From Collinsella aerofaciens (GTDB lineage Bacteria; Actinomycetota; Coriobacteriia; Coriobacteriales; Coriobacteriaceae): 51,722 bases of DNA. Location: contig NZ_JADNDZ010000007.1 in assembly GCF_015552075.1 (NCBI RefSeq), forward strand, positions 1-51,722, in the 5' to 3' direction. Numbering within the stretch: position 1 is the stretch's first letter; every line of letters starts with the position of its first letter. The translations under genes were made by a program, and so were the position numbers. Below the pieces are notes generated by a model. That model had not been told where the DNA came from, ran no database searches, and worked only from the letters and a program-made list of their open reading frames with translations. Shown piece after piece: positions 9,421 to 17,708 of the stretch.

Positions 9421-9580
9421 CCGTGCGGCACGGACGCAAAACGCCGCGGTGCGCCGCGGTTTCGGCAAACGATGGCGGTAATGGCCTCGAAATAATCGAG
9501 CGTTTCAGCCGCACGGACGCATACGAGCGTCTAGCATATCCATACAAACGAGTTCGCGGATAAAGGGAGTCACGGGACAT

Positions 9581-10579
9581 ATGAAGCAATGGGCTGGACT
9601 GGGAAAGTTCCTCGCGGGGCATATGCAGATCATCGTTCCGATTTGCGTGGCGCTCGGAGTGCTCTTTCCCCAGCAGATCGGCGTGCTCAAGCCCATTGTT
9701 CCCGCCTTCTTCGCCTTTATGACGTTTCAGGGCGCGCTCAGCAACACTTTTCACCAGGTAGCCGAGGTGTTCCACCGTCCGCTGCACCTGATTCTGGCGC
9801 TGCTGGTCTCGGCAGTGCTTATTCCCATCGCGGCGTATACCATAGGGTCACTCTTCTTTGGCTCCAACCCCAACCTTGTCTGCGGCATCGTGCTCGAGTA
9901 CAGCGTGCCCGTGGCCGTCACCGCTTTTATGTGGATCAGCATGTTCGGCGGCAACGGCCCGCTCGCGCTCACTATCATCCTGACGTCCTCAGTTATCTCC
10001 CCTGTGACGATTCCGCTCACGCTTAAGCTCTTGCTGGGTGCCACCGTCTCGATCGATGTGCCGAGCATGATGCAAGACATGGCCTTTATGATCGCCATCC
10101 CCGCCGTGCTCGGCATCGTGATCAACGAGCTCACGCGTGGATGGGGACACGAGAAGCTCTCCCCCGCGCTCTCGCCCGCCTGCAAATTCATGATGATGGG
10201 CGTTATCGCCTCCAACTCCACCGCCATGAGCGAGTACGTGCTGCACATGAACGCGGTGCGCCTGGAAGTCGCCCTCTTTATTTTGACCTTCGCCATCAGC
10301 GGCTTTGTCATCGGTTTTCTGGTCGCCCGTGCGCTGCATCTGCCATATAGCGAGACGACTACCATGTGCTTTACCTGCGGCATGCGTAACATCTCTTCGG
10401 GCGCCGTCATCGCCACGCAATACTTTCCGGGCGAAGTTGTGTTTCCCGTCATGTGTGGAACGCTGTTTCAGCAGGTGCTCGCCTCGCTTATCGGGCATCT
10501 CTTTGAGCGTCTGACCGGCGAGGAGCGCGCCGCCCAGCGCAAGCGGGTCGAGGCCGGCCGCGACGCCATGGCACGCTAG
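9581..10579 (+). CDS. Bile acid:sodium symporter (BASS)-family permease
   Basis: A 332-residue integral membrane protein with about nine or ten hydrophobic helices. The conserved SBF/BASS-like stretch CGMRNISSGAVIATQYFPGE lies near residue 270, and LEYSVPVAVTAFMWIS marks the earlier core motif. The family carries organic acids, often sodium-coupled: bile acids in animals, but pantoate, pyruvate or other anions in bacteria. The substrate here is unknown, although a gut host makes bile acids a natural guess. The start follows AAGGGAG. It is a single gene, convergent with the GalT-like gene, and their 3' ends share a hairpin. Family call good; substrate open. Confidence 0.75.
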   Translation: MKQWAGLGKFLAGHMQIIVPICVALGVLFPQQIGVLKPIVPAFFAFMTFQGALSNTFHQVAEVFHRPLHLILALLVSAVLIPIAAYTIGSLFFGSNPNLVCGIVLEYSVPVAVTAFMWISMFGGNGPLALTIILTSSVISPVTIPLTLKLLLGATVSIDVPSMMQDMAFMIAIPAVLGIVINELTRGWGHEKLSPALSPACKFMMMGVIASNSTAMSEYVLHMNAVRLEVALFILTFAISGFVIGFLVARALHLPYSETTTMCFTCGMRNISSGAVIATQYFPGEVVFPVMCGTLFQQVLASLIGHLFERLTGEERAAQRKRVEAGRDAMAR

Positions 10580-10596
10580 ACTGTCCGCAGTGTGCG

Positions 10597-10622
10597 GGCG
10601 CTCACTTTACGATGTGAGCGCC
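10597..10622. terminator. Shared hairpin between convergent genes
   Basis: GGCGCTCAC (10597-10605) pairs with GTGAGCGCC (10614-10622) across an 8-nt loop. The stop codon of the minus-strand GalT-like gene lies in the loop, so the structure serves the 3' ends of both facing genes. U-tracts are poor. Confidence 0.55.
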
Positions 10623-11407
10623 TCCAGATGTGCACGGAGTCGCTCCGCATCGACATCGAGCGTGGTCTCAGCATTGACCTGGGCCAAACGATAGCCGACA
10701 AAGTAGGGCGAAACCACCCAACGCGGCAGCGCCTTGGCAATGGTCCGACCGCCCAGGTGATAGAAGAACAGGTTATACGACTCTGCGCGACCACCGTGGT
10801 GCTCGTTCAGGATATAGCGCAGAGCTACCTGGATTGCATCGGCGAAGAGATCCGCCTCGGCTTGATCTCTCGTGTCATCGCTGGCGGCGATTCCCCGCGG
10901 GGCTGAAACGTTGATCTCAAAGAACCCCATGATGGGTTCGGTTGAGATGTTGGCCGAGATCCTCCCCTGTTGCCAGACATTGATGCCTTCGAAATTGGCG
11001 GAAGCCAGCGAAGCATAGCCGTCTTCCTGCTCCAAACCCACAATCTGCATGTGCGGATGAACGAGGCTACCGCCCGAGAGCGGACCCTTGTTCTTGTACA
11101 TGAGCACGCTTCGATACTGCTGTGAATCGATCATCTGCTGCCAGCAACCCAGGGCAAACCGCATCACATGGTGGAGTTCATCCGGCTCATAGGTCACCAG
11201 GTCGGCATCGTGATCGGCCGACTCGATCAGCACGGTTTGACGGGTGGCGCGCAGGGTCTTGAACTTATTCTCGAGCCAAATACAATCGCCATCACGGCGA
11301 ATGATGTCGGTGAGCCCTTCTGTATCGCAAAAGGGGCACGCGGTGCCGGGACGACGGTTGTCGTCGGGCTTACCGTTCGCCTGCTGAACGTCAAATACCA
11401 GCGCCAC
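10607..11407 (-). CDS. GalT-like HIT-superfamily protein (DUF4931 type)
   Basis: A 266-residue protein resembling galactose-1-phosphate uridylyltransferase but shorter. It has an N-terminal zinc-type motif ACPFCD and the HIT-like active-site sequence SLVHPHMQIVG near residue 116, where the second His would be the nucleotidylated residue. It matches the poorly characterised DUF4931/GalT-like group more than true GalT, and no Leloir genes (galK, galE) are nearby. The GTG start is preceded by GGAGGT at seven bases, and that box lies inside the last codons of cutC, so the two genes are translationally coupled. The exact reaction is unknown; a nucleotidyl transferase or hydrolase is likely. Confidence 0.7.
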   Translation of the reverse strand: MALVFDVQQANGKPDDNRRPGTACPFCDTEGLTDIIRRDGDCIWLENKFKTLRATRQTVLIESADHDADLVTYEPDELHHVMRFALGCWQQMIDSQQYRSVLMYKNKGPLSGGSLVHPHMQIVGLEQEDGYASLASANFEGINVWQQGRISANISTEPIMGFFEINVSAPRGIAASDDTRDQAEADLFADAIQVALRYILNEHHGGRAESYNLFFYHLGGRTIAKALPRWVVSPYFVGYRLAQVNAETTLDVDAERLRAHLEALTS

Positions 11408-11410
11408 GGG

Positions 11411-12088
11411 TTATACCTCCAGCGGCACGATCTTGGTGCCATGGAGCTCGGAGACGCCTAGCGCCGCCGCGACCGCGTCACGATTTGCCGTAGTGATGCC
11501 GCCGCCGGGAAGGATGGTCAAACGATCACCCGCATACTCGATTAAACGAGCCAGGTGATCGAAATTATCCTCGATCGACGTACCGGCAGCGCCGCCATGC
11601 GTGAGGATGCGCGTAACGCCGCAGTCGGCAAGTGTATCAATCGCATCGAGCTGAGACTCGGGCGAGAGCTGGTCAAATGCCATGTGAAAGGTGATGTCGA
11701 TGGGCTCACGCTTACATTCCTCGGTCGCGCAGCCCGTAGCCATAACGAGGGCGCCGAGGGTGAGCTCGTCGAGCGCCCAGCCGCCGGCACAGGGCTTACA
11801 GCAGCCAAAGACCAGGCCGTCAACGCCGGCGCTCACAGCAAGACCCAAGTCCATCTCCATCATGCGCAGCTCGTCCTGGTTGTAATGAAAGTCGCCACCA
11901 CGCGGACGAATCATGCACATCACTCGCGCGTCGTGCTCGTGAGCGTAGCTGACTGTAGCGCTAATAACGCCGGCGGAAGGCGTGGTGCCACCGACGGCGA
12001 GGTTGTCACACAGCTCAATGCGCCCCGCACCGGCCTCGATGGCCACCGGCACTCGCTCAAAGTTCTCGGCACAAAACTCGTACAGCAT
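11411..12088 (-). CDS. cutC: CutC family protein
   Basis: A 225-residue TIM-barrel protein of the CutC family, historically linked to copper homeostasis, although that role is disputed and the biochemical activity is unknown. Typical sequence runs from YEFCAENFE at the N-terminus through RIELCDNLAVGGTTPS, CMIRPRGGDF, GVDGLVFG, FHMAFDQ, ILTHGG and ILPGGGI. The open frame reaches 12145, but the ATG at 12088 gives the standard family N-terminus, with a G-rich ribosome site eight bases upstream. It is the first gene of a two-gene unit; its stop is three bases from the start of the GalT-like gene. Confidence 0.92.
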   Translation of the reverse strand: MLYEFCAENFERVPVAIEAGAGRIELCDNLAVGGTTPSAGVISATVSYAHEHDARVMCMIRPRGGDFHYNQDELRMMEMDLGLAVSAGVDGLVFGCCKPCAGGWALDELTLGALVMATGCATEECKREPIDITFHMAFDQLSPESQLDAIDTLADCGVTRILTHGGAAGTSIEDNFDHLARLIEYAGDRLTILPGGGITTANRDAVAAALGVSELHGTKIVPLEV

Positions 12089-12146
12089 AGATAGGCCCCC
12101 AAAGACAGCAGTTGTTTTCCGACGGGCATTGTCACACATCCCCATG

Positions 12147-12215
12147 AAGTTGCGGTGGAATAGGGACTGTTTTGGCCTCTGGAGCCCGTATTCAGTCCCT
12201 ATTTCACCGCAACTT
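12147..12215. repeat. 69-nt hairpin repeat element upstream of cutC
   Basis: A 23-bp inverted repeat: AAGTTGCGGTGGAATAGGGA plus CTG at 12147-12169 pairs with 12193-12215 with a single G-U, around a 23-nt loop. It lies between the cutC start and the liv terminator and encodes no protein. The AGGGACTG core recalls AGGGACAGG in the hairpin at 42361-42397, which suggests a family of small intergenic palindromes. Confidence 0.7.
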
Positions 12216-12219
12216 AAAA

Positions 12220-12250
12220 GGGGGCGCTGACCGGGTTGGTCAGCGCCCCC
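12220..12250. terminator. Bidirectional intrinsic terminator after livF
   Basis: A perfect 13-bp GC-rich stem (GGGGGCGCTGACC at 12220-12232 with 12238-12250) and a 5-nt loop. It is flanked by AAAA on one side and TTT on the other, so it can act on both strands; on the minus strand it ends the livKHMGF unit. Confidence 0.9.
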
Positions 12251-12263
12251 TTTGTTGAATGGA

Positions 12264-12977
12264 TTAACCGCCCAGATAGGCCTTGCGGACGTTGTCGTCG
12301 TGCAGGAGCTCTTGGCCGGTGCCGGTCATGGTGATCTTGCCGGTCTCGAGCACATAGCCGCGTGTGGCGATGGAAAGAGCCATCTGTGCGTTCTGCTCGA
12401 CCAGAAGCACCGTGGTGCCGGCCTTGTGCAGATCCTCGACAATTTGGAAGATCTGTTCGATCAGAATCGGTGCCAGACCCATGGAAGGTTCGTCGAGCAT
12501 AAGCAGTTTGGGGTTACTCATAAGGGCGCGCCCCATAACGAGCATCTGCTGCTCGCCGCCTGAAAGGGTGCCGGCGACCTGGCGACGACGTTCCTTCAGG
12601 CGCGGGAACTGCTCGTAGACGCGCTCCAGGCCCGGAGCCACCGTGGACTTGGGCTGCGTATAGGCACCCATCTCCAGGTTCTCCTCGACCGTCATCTGCA
12701 AAAAGGCGCGACGACCCTCGGGAACCTGAGCCAGGCCCTTACCAACCAGCTTATCAGCGGGCGTATGAGTAATGTCCTCGCCCATAAACTTGATGGAACC
12801 GGTCTTGGAACGCAGCAGGCCCGAGACGGTCTTGAGCGTTGTGGACTTGCCGGCACCGTTGGCACCAATCAAGGCCACGATCTCGCCCTCGTTAACGTTA
12901 AAGGAGATGTCCTTAATGGCGTGGATGGCGCCGTACCAGACGTTGATGTTGTAGACGGAAAGCATCGGCTCTGCCAT
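12264..12977 (-). CDS. livF: Branched-chain amino acid ABC transporter, ATPase LivF
   Basis: A 237-residue cytosolic ATPase that powers the LivHM permease with LivG. Walker A is GANGAGKST near residue 38, the Q/E region QVPEGRRAF is a LivF hallmark, the ABC signature is LSGGEQQ, and Walker B is LMLDEPSMGL. Its ATG directly follows the livG stop (TAAATG), so translation is coupled. It is the last gene of the operon before a strong terminator. Confidence 0.95.
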   Translation of the reverse strand: MAEPMLSVYNINVWYGAIHAIKDISFNVNEGEIVALIGANGAGKSTTLKTVSGLLRSKTGSIKFMGEDITHTPADKLVGKGLAQVPEGRRAFLQMTVEENLEMGAYTQPKSTVAPGLERVYEQFPRLKERRRQVAGTLSGGEQQMLVMGRALMSNPKLLMLDEPSMGLAPILIEQIFQIVEDLHKAGTTVLLVEQNAQMALSIATRGYVLETGKITMTGTGQELLHDDNVRKAYLGG

Positions 12978-13838
12978 TTAGTTCTCCCCCTTATCCTGCT
13001 TGCCCAGATATGCCTCGATAACGGCGTCGTTGTTCTGGATTTCCTCGGCCGTGCCCTTGGCGATGACCTTACCAAAGTTGAGCACGCAGATACCCTCGCA
13101 AATATTCATGACGAGCGACATGTCGTGCTCGATAAGCATGATGGCAATGCCGAAGGTGTCGCGAATCTTAACGATGTTCTCCATGAGTTCCGCGGTCTCG
13201 GACGGGTTCATGCCGGCGGCAGGCTCGTCGAGCAGCAGTAGTTTGGGGTTGGTGGCAAGCGCGCGGACGATCTCCAGACGACGCTGAGCGCCGTAAGGCA
13301 GCGAGCCGGCCTGCTCGTTTGCCAGATGCTCCATATCAAAGATGGACAGCAACTCCATGGCGCGCTCGTGAGCAGCCTTCTCGTGCTTCCAATACGTCGG
13401 CAGGCGCAGCACGCCCTCAAAGCCGGAGTAGCGCTCCTGGTTATGCAGGCCGACCTTAACGTTATCCTCCACCGTCATGGTATTGAACAGGCGAATGTTC
13501 TGGAACGTACGGGCAATACCCATGCGGTTGACCTGGTAGACCGACTTGCCCGAAGTGTCCTCACCGTCGAGCAGGATGGTGCCGTGCGTGGGCTGGTACA
13601 CCTTGGTGAGCAGGTTGAAGACCGTGGTCTTACCGGCACCGTTGGGGCCGATCAGACCGGCGATCTCGGTCTTGCCGATAGTCAGGCTAAAGTCGTCGAC
13701 TGCCTTAAGGCCACCAAACTCAATGCCCAGGTGGATGCACTCAAGTGCCGGGCGCTCGCCCAGGTCGCGGTCGGGAACGATGGCGCCAGAAGGATACGGG
13801 ACCATCTTGCCCTTGTTGAACTCAAATTGACTGGGCAT
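12978..13838 (-). CDS. livG: Branched-chain amino acid ABC transporter, ATPase LivG
   Basis: A 286-residue ATPase, the partner of LivF. Walker A is GPNGAGKTT, followed by the LivG-type ARTFQNIRLF, an unusual signature SLPYGAQRR in place of LSGGQ (normal for LivG), Walker B LLLLDEPAAGMN and the switch His in LIEHDM. About 35 residues precede the ATPase core and contain no domain. The frame could begin at 13865, but ATG 13838 has AGGAGGT eight bases upstream, so that start is used; it overlaps livM by 17 nt. Confidence 0.95.
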   Translation of the reverse strand: MPSQFEFNKGKMVPYPSGAIVPDRDLGERPALECIHLGIEFGGLKAVDDFSLTIGKTEIAGLIGPNGAGKTTVFNLLTKVYQPTHGTILLDGEDTSGKSVYQVNRMGIARTFQNIRLFNTMTVEDNVKVGLHNQERYSGFEGVLRLPTYWKHEKAAHERAMELLSIFDMEHLANEQAGSLPYGAQRRLEIVRALATNPKLLLLDEPAAGMNPSETAELMENIVKIRDTFGIAIMLIEHDMSLVMNICEGICVLNFGKVIAKGTAEEIQNNDAVIEAYLGKQDKGEN

Positions 13839-14907
13839 CGGCTGCCACCTCCTTCTTAGAAGCAAAGCGGTCCTTAATGCGTGCGAAGAACGCCTTGAGC
13901 TGCGGGTTGTTAGTAAAGACCATGACCAGAATCAACACGATGGCGTAGATGAGCATGCGGTAGTCCGAGAACTGACGGAGTAGCTCGGGGAGCACCGTGA
14001 GCAGCGCCGCCGCGATAACGGAACCGCGCATGTTGCCCAGGCCGCCCAGGACCACGAACACCAGAATGAGGATCGACGTGTTGAAGTCAAACTTAGTGGC
14101 GGAAAGCTGCGAGAAGTTACCGCCGAAAAGGGCTCCGGCAGCACCGGCGAGGGCGGCGGAAACCACGAAGGCGATCATGCGGTACTGGGTGACGGAGATG
14201 CCCACGGACTCGGCAGCGATCTTGTTGTCGCGCACGGCAATAATGGCACGACCGGTACGGCTGCGAACCAGGTTGAGTACAATCACGAGCGCGACCATAA
14301 CCAGGATTGCGCCGGCAAGGAAGGTCGAATAGGTCGACACGCCCGATGCTCCCTGCGCGCCCTTGATGATGGCGGTGCCGTCCTCGAGCAGGTGCAGGTC
14401 GTCGATCGTGGAGTTACCCGTGATGTTAAAGATCACATGCAGGCCGCGGGAATCGACGCCCACAATGAGGCAGGTGACAACCTCTTTGATGATCTCGCCA
14501 AAAGCCAGGGTTACGATGGCCAGATAGTCGCCGCTCAGGCGCAGGACCGGGATACCGATCAAGAAGCCCAAGATAGCAGCGGCGATAGCACCGACCACAA
14601 TGCTGATGATCAGACGCATCGGATCGGACGGAACGGCGCTCTCCAGCGCGACGGCGGTGACGATGCCCGTATAGGCACCGACGCTCATAAAGCCCGCGTG
14701 GCCCAGCGACAAGTCGCCCGCGATGCCGACGACGAGGTTAAGGGAGATGGCCATGACGATATAGGCCGTGATGGGAACCAGCTGACCGGCGATCATGCGC
14801 GGGATCATGTGGTTGGACTGCATAAAGAACACGATGGCGAACGCCACAATGCACATGGCGTACGTGACAAAGTCATGACGCGTCTGCTTGTCTTTAAGAA
14901 ACTTCAT
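13822..14907 (-). CDS. livM: Branched-chain amino acid ABC transporter, permease LivM
   Basis: A 361-residue inner-membrane permease with about nine or ten helices. The LivM signature includes SLNLVVGIAGDLSLGHAGF near the N-terminus and the cytoplasmic coupling stretch RSRTGRAIIAVRDNKIAAES. An in-frame GTG at 14916 directly abuts the livH stop; the ATG at 14907 has AGGTG five bases upstream and is my choice, but the nine-base difference is not certain. It pairs with LivH to form the channel. Confidence 0.93.
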   Translation of the reverse strand: MKFLKDKQTRHDFVTYAMCIVAFAIVFFMQSNHMIPRMIAGQLVPITAYIVMAISLNLVVGIAGDLSLGHAGFMSVGAYTGIVTAVALESAVPSDPMRLIISIVVGAIAAAILGFLIGIPVLRLSGDYLAIVTLAFGEIIKEVVTCLIVGVDSRGLHVIFNITGNSTIDDLHLLEDGTAIIKGAQGASGVSTYSTFLAGAILVMVALVIVLNLVRSRTGRAIIAVRDNKIAAESVGISVTQYRMIAFVVSAALAGAAGALFGGNFSQLSATKFDFNTSILILVFVVLGGLGNMRGSVIAAALLTVLPELLRQFSDYRMLIYAIVLILVMVFTNNPQLKAFFARIKDRFASKKEVAADAQSI

Positions 14908-14916
14908 AACGCTCAC

Positions 14917-15798
14917 CTACACCTTCTCGGGGACGTACTTGCCCAAGAGGCCGGCAGGCTTGACGAGCAGGACGATGATCAAAACACCAAAGACGATGGA
15001 GTTGGCAAGGCTCGTGGAAATGTAAGCCTGCGCCATCGCCTCGATGATGCCGATGAGAATGCCGCCGACAAAGGCACCGGGAATGGAGCCGATGCCGCCG
15101 AAGACGGCAGCGTCGAAGGCCTTGATACCAGGCATGGCACCCGTGGTGGGCTGCAACACCGGCGAGTAGGAGCACAGGAGTACGCCGGCGATGGCGGCGA
15201 GGGCGGAGCCGATGGCGAACGTCATCGAGATGGTGCGGTTGACGTTGATGCCCATGAGCTGAGCAGCGGCCTTGTCCTCGGACACGGCTCGCATGGCCTT
15301 GCCCATCTTGGTCTTACCTGTAAAGAACATCAGACCGGCCATGATAACCAGGCAGGCGACGATGGTGACGAGCGAGACGGCGCTTACGTTAAACTTGGCC
15401 AAGAACTCCGGCACCGGGAAGGTGACGAGCGAAGTGAAGTTCTTGGGCGTGGCGCCCCACAGAAGCTGAGCGGCGTTCTGCAGGAAGTAAGAAACGCCGA
15501 TGGCCGTGATCAGAACGGCCAACGGGCCCGCCTGACGCAGCGGCTTGTATGCCAGACCCTCGATGAGAACACCGAGAACGGTACAGACCACACAAGAGAG
15601 AATTACAGATGCCCAGCCCGGGAGGCCGAGATACGACGTGGCACAGAACGAGACATAGGCACCGACCATGATGACGTCGCCGTGAGCGAAGTTCAGCATC
15701 TTGGCGATACCGTAGACCATGGTGTAGCCCAACGCGATGATGGCGTAGACGCTGCCCATGGACAGGCCGTTGACCAGGTATTGGATAAAGACCGTCAT
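14917..15798 (-). CDS. livH: Branched-chain amino acid ABC transporter, permease LivH
   Basis: A 293-residue permease with about eight helices. Family motifs are NGLSMGSVYAIIALGYTMVY and AKMLNFAHGDVIMVGAY at the N-terminus and RAVSEDKAAAQLMGINV in the coupling loop. The longest frame starts at 15891; the ATG at 15798 has a G-rich AAAGGGGG site nine bases upstream and gives the conserved N-terminus. It is separated from livK by a 139-nt gap with hairpins, which may let the binding protein be made in excess over the permeases. Confidence 0.94.
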   Translation of the reverse strand: MTVFIQYLVNGLSMGSVYAIIALGYTMVYGIAKMLNFAHGDVIMVGAYVSFCATSYLGLPGWASVILSCVVCTVLGVLIEGLAYKPLRQAGPLAVLITAIGVSYFLQNAAQLLWGATPKNFTSLVTFPVPEFLAKFNVSAVSLVTIVACLVIMAGLMFFTGKTKMGKAMRAVSEDKAAAQLMGINVNRTISMTFAIGSALAAIAGVLLCSYSPVLQPTTGAMPGIKAFDAAVFGGIGSIPGAFVGGILIGIIEAMAQAYISTSLANSIVFGVLIIVLLVKPAGLLGKYVPEKV

Positions 15799-15844
15799 GT
15801 TCCACATCCCCCTTTCGAATAGGTTTCCAGTTAATGTATGAAAC

Positions 15845-15864
15845 AGGGACGTTACACTGTCCCT
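15845..15864. repeat. Small AGGGAC/GTCCCT palindrome between livK and livH
   Basis: AGGGAC (15845-15850) faces GTCCCT (15859-15864) over 8 nt. It is short, but its GGGAC core is like the elements at 12147-12215 and 42361-42397. Role unknown. Confidence 0.4.
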
Positions 15865-15874
15865 AGATACCAAG

Positions 15875-15906
15875 CAAGCAGGGAAGGCCAAAACCTCCCC
15901 TGCTTG
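15875..15906 (-). terminator. Intercistronic hairpin after livK
   Basis: A 13-bp stem with one mismatch (15875-15887 with 15894-15906, loop CCAAAA), about 30 nt past the livK stop on the minus strand. No U-tract follows, so it is more likely an attenuator or an RNA 3'-end protector that lets livK mRNA outlast the rest. Confidence 0.55.
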
Positions 15907-15937
15907 GGATCAAAACCGCTCTATGTAAGGCGGCCTA

Positions 15938-17125
15938 TTAGGCCTGTACGTACTTGCCGTCGGTGATGACGTACGCCGTGGGCTCCTTCTGGACCTGGCC
16001 CTTATCGTTCCAGGTGAGCTTGCCGGTCAGACCGTCAACGGTAATCTTGAGCATAGCCTTGGACAGCTTCTCGGCGACCTCGGTCGGGTCGGCGTCGACA
16101 CCAAGACCGGCCTCCTTGACGGCCTCGGCCACCGCGTGCACGCCGTCGTAGGCGTCGGCGGCAAACTGGTCGGGGGTATCGCCGTACTTATCCTTGTAAG
16201 CGTTGACGAAGTCGGCGTTCTTCTCGTCATCGGCGGAGAACGGGGTCATGAGCAGCAGACCCTCGGCAAGAGAGGTATCGAAGCCCTCAACGCCCAGGAT
16301 GCCGTCCATGCCATCGCAGCCCATCATCTTGACGTCGTAGCCCATGTCCTTGGCGTTCTTGAGCAGTACGGACGCCGGCGTGTAGTAGATCGGCGCAAAG
16401 ATCATGGTGGCGCCGGCCTGCTTGGCCTTGGTCAGCTGGTTGGTAAAGCTCGTGGCGGAGTCGTCCTTAAAGGTCTCCTCGTCGACAATCTCGAGCTTGG
16501 ACTCAGCGGCCTGGGCCTTAAAGGAATCTGCGATGCCCGAAGAATAGGCGTCGCCGGAGTTATAGAACAGCACGAACTTCTCGTCCGCATACTTCTGCGC
16601 CAGGAACTTGGCAGCGTTGACACCCTGGTTGGGGTCGGTGAAGCAAACCTGGAAGACGCAATCCTTGCCGTCGGTGACGTCCTCGGAGGACGCGGACGGG
16701 GTGATCATGAACGTCTTGGGGTCGTTACCGCACTCGGCGGCAACGGCAACCGACGCACCCGTGGTGGTCGGACCGACGAGGGCCTGCATGCCCCAGTCGA
16801 GCAGGGTGTTGAAGGCGTTGACGGCCTTCTCGCCATCGGCCTGGTCATCCTCGGCCTTGCTGGCAAGCGGCAGCTCCTTGGTCGAGAAATCCTTGCAGCC
16901 AAGCTCGACACCCTGGGTAACGGACTTGCCGTAGGACGCGTTGGCGCCGGTCAGCGGGCCGATGGTGCCGATCTTAAACGAAGCGTCACTCGCAGCGGAA
17001 CCGCTGTCGCCGCCGTTGGAGGAGCAGCCAGCTAGAATGGACATCGCCCCCAGACCTGCTGCGCTCGCGATAACGCTCCTGCGATTCATAACAGGGTTCA
17101 ATGACTTACCGGTGAGGCTCGACAT
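15938..17125 (-). CDS. livK: Branched-chain amino acid ABC transporter, substrate-binding lipoprotein LivK
   Basis: A 395-residue extracytoplasmic binding protein. The N-terminus has RRS, a hydrophobic stretch and the lipobox LAGC near residue 33, so it should be a lipoprotein on the outer face of the membrane. The mature part is a type I periplasmic-binding fold of the leucine/isoleucine/valine family: KIGTIGPLTGANASYG, ALVGPTTTGASVAVA, and FADAYDG-like AADAYDGVHAVAEAV. The start has GAGAGGAGA six to seven bases upstream. It is the first gene of the liv operon. The ligand is presumably a branched-chain amino acid, but related proteins bind other amides and amino acids. Confidence 0.94.
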   Translation of the reverse strand: MSSLTGKSLNPVMNRRSVIASAAGLGAMSILAGCSSNGGDSGSAASDASFKIGTIGPLTGANASYGKSVTQGVELGCKDFSTKELPLASKAEDDQADGEKAVNAFNTLLDWGMQALVGPTTTGASVAVAAECGNDPKTFMITPSASSEDVTDGKDCVFQVCFTDPNQGVNAAKFLAQKYADEKFVLFYNSGDAYSSGIADSFKAQAAESKLEIVDEETFKDDSATSFTNQLTKAKQAGATMIFAPIYYTPASVLLKNAKDMGYDVKMMGCDGMDGILGVEGFDTSLAEGLLLMTPFSADDEKNADFVNAYKDKYGDTPDQFAADAYDGVHAVAEAVKEAGLGVDADPTEVAEKLSKAMLKITVDGLTGKLTWNDKGQVQKEPTAYVITDGKYVQA

Positions 17126-17396
17126 GCGGCTCTCCTCTCAAATCTCGTCGGGTTTCTGTTACCCGACAGGCCATCCTTCGCCGTGTTCGGCGTTCGCAAA
17201 ATAGTAGACGCTTTAGTTAGGAAAAGTGGCGGTTATTTCGGCTTTTCTTTGGATTTGTTCATTTATCCATATTTCTGCGTATTTCTATTGCTTTATGCAG
17301 TAATGCCACTTTATTATGTGAAAGCAATGTTTCCGTTCTGTTACAGACATCCCCGCCCTGCATAAAACAGCCTCACCGGTCGCGCTTTATGCGCGC
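17126..17396. other. AT-rich upstream region of the liv operon
   Basis: No gene is seen. The region is markedly richer in A+T than its surroundings, as expected of a promoter and regulatory leader for livK (minus strand). Two small hairpins lie in the presumed leader: CGGGT/ACCCG at 17149-17165 and CGCCG/CGGCG at 17180-17193. A TACTAT box on the minus strand (17201-17206) could be a -10 element, but no matching -35 is convincing. Confidence 0.4.
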
Positions 17397-17512
17397 CTAG
17401 GCGGCGATGTACTTGCCGTCCTGGATCACATAGGCCGTAGCGGGCTTTTCGACCTGGCCCTCGTCATTCCACGCCGACGAGCGCCTGCATGCCCCAGTCG
17501 CACAGGGCAAAC
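17397..17512 (-). pseudogene. Decayed livK paralogue remnant
   Basis: Read leftwards, 17397-17470 encodes WNDEGQVEKPATAYVIQDG then KYIAA-stop, clearly related to the LivK C-terminus (WNDKGQVQKEPTAYVITDG). Immediately before it, 17471-17512 encodes LCDWGMQALVG, which matches LivK LLDWGMQALVG from the middle of that protein. The two pieces are joined in different frames, with about 230 or more residues missing. No start or ribosome site exists. It is therefore the scar of a second livK copy that lost its middle and 5' end. Confidence 0.8.
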
Positions 17513-17648
17513 CTTATGGTGCAAACGTTGACAGTTTGTTACGGAGTTCCGTTTGTAGCGAGCGTGTTTCCAATGTTTCCGCAGCGTTTCGGGGGTGCCG
17601 TTTTATGCGGCTCCTGTTGCCTGGCAAGCACACGCCCTCGGTTCACGC

Positions 17649-17654
17649 TAGAAT
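17649..17654 (+). promoter_or_regulatory. Candidate -10 box for hom
   Basis: TAGAAT, one base off consensus, 54 nt before the hom start. No good -35 is found at the right distance. A perfect TTGACA at 17528-17533 lacks a -10 partner. Weak prediction. Confidence 0.3.
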
Positions 17655-17708
17655 GCACTCAACCTGCAATTGGTTAATCCATCTATAAGATGCACGAAGG
17701 AGCTATCT

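Noticed and set aside
14392-15822. A 476-residue plus-strand frame over livM and livH
   Set aside because: Composition of Asp, Gly, His and Arg with no domain; livM and livH are clear on the other strand. Similar shadows over hom, the FAD dehydrogenase and elp3 were dropped for the same reason.
17528-17533. TTGACA as the -35 of hom
   Set aside because: No -10 box at 16-18 bp; the start would also be about 150 nt away across a pseudogene edge.
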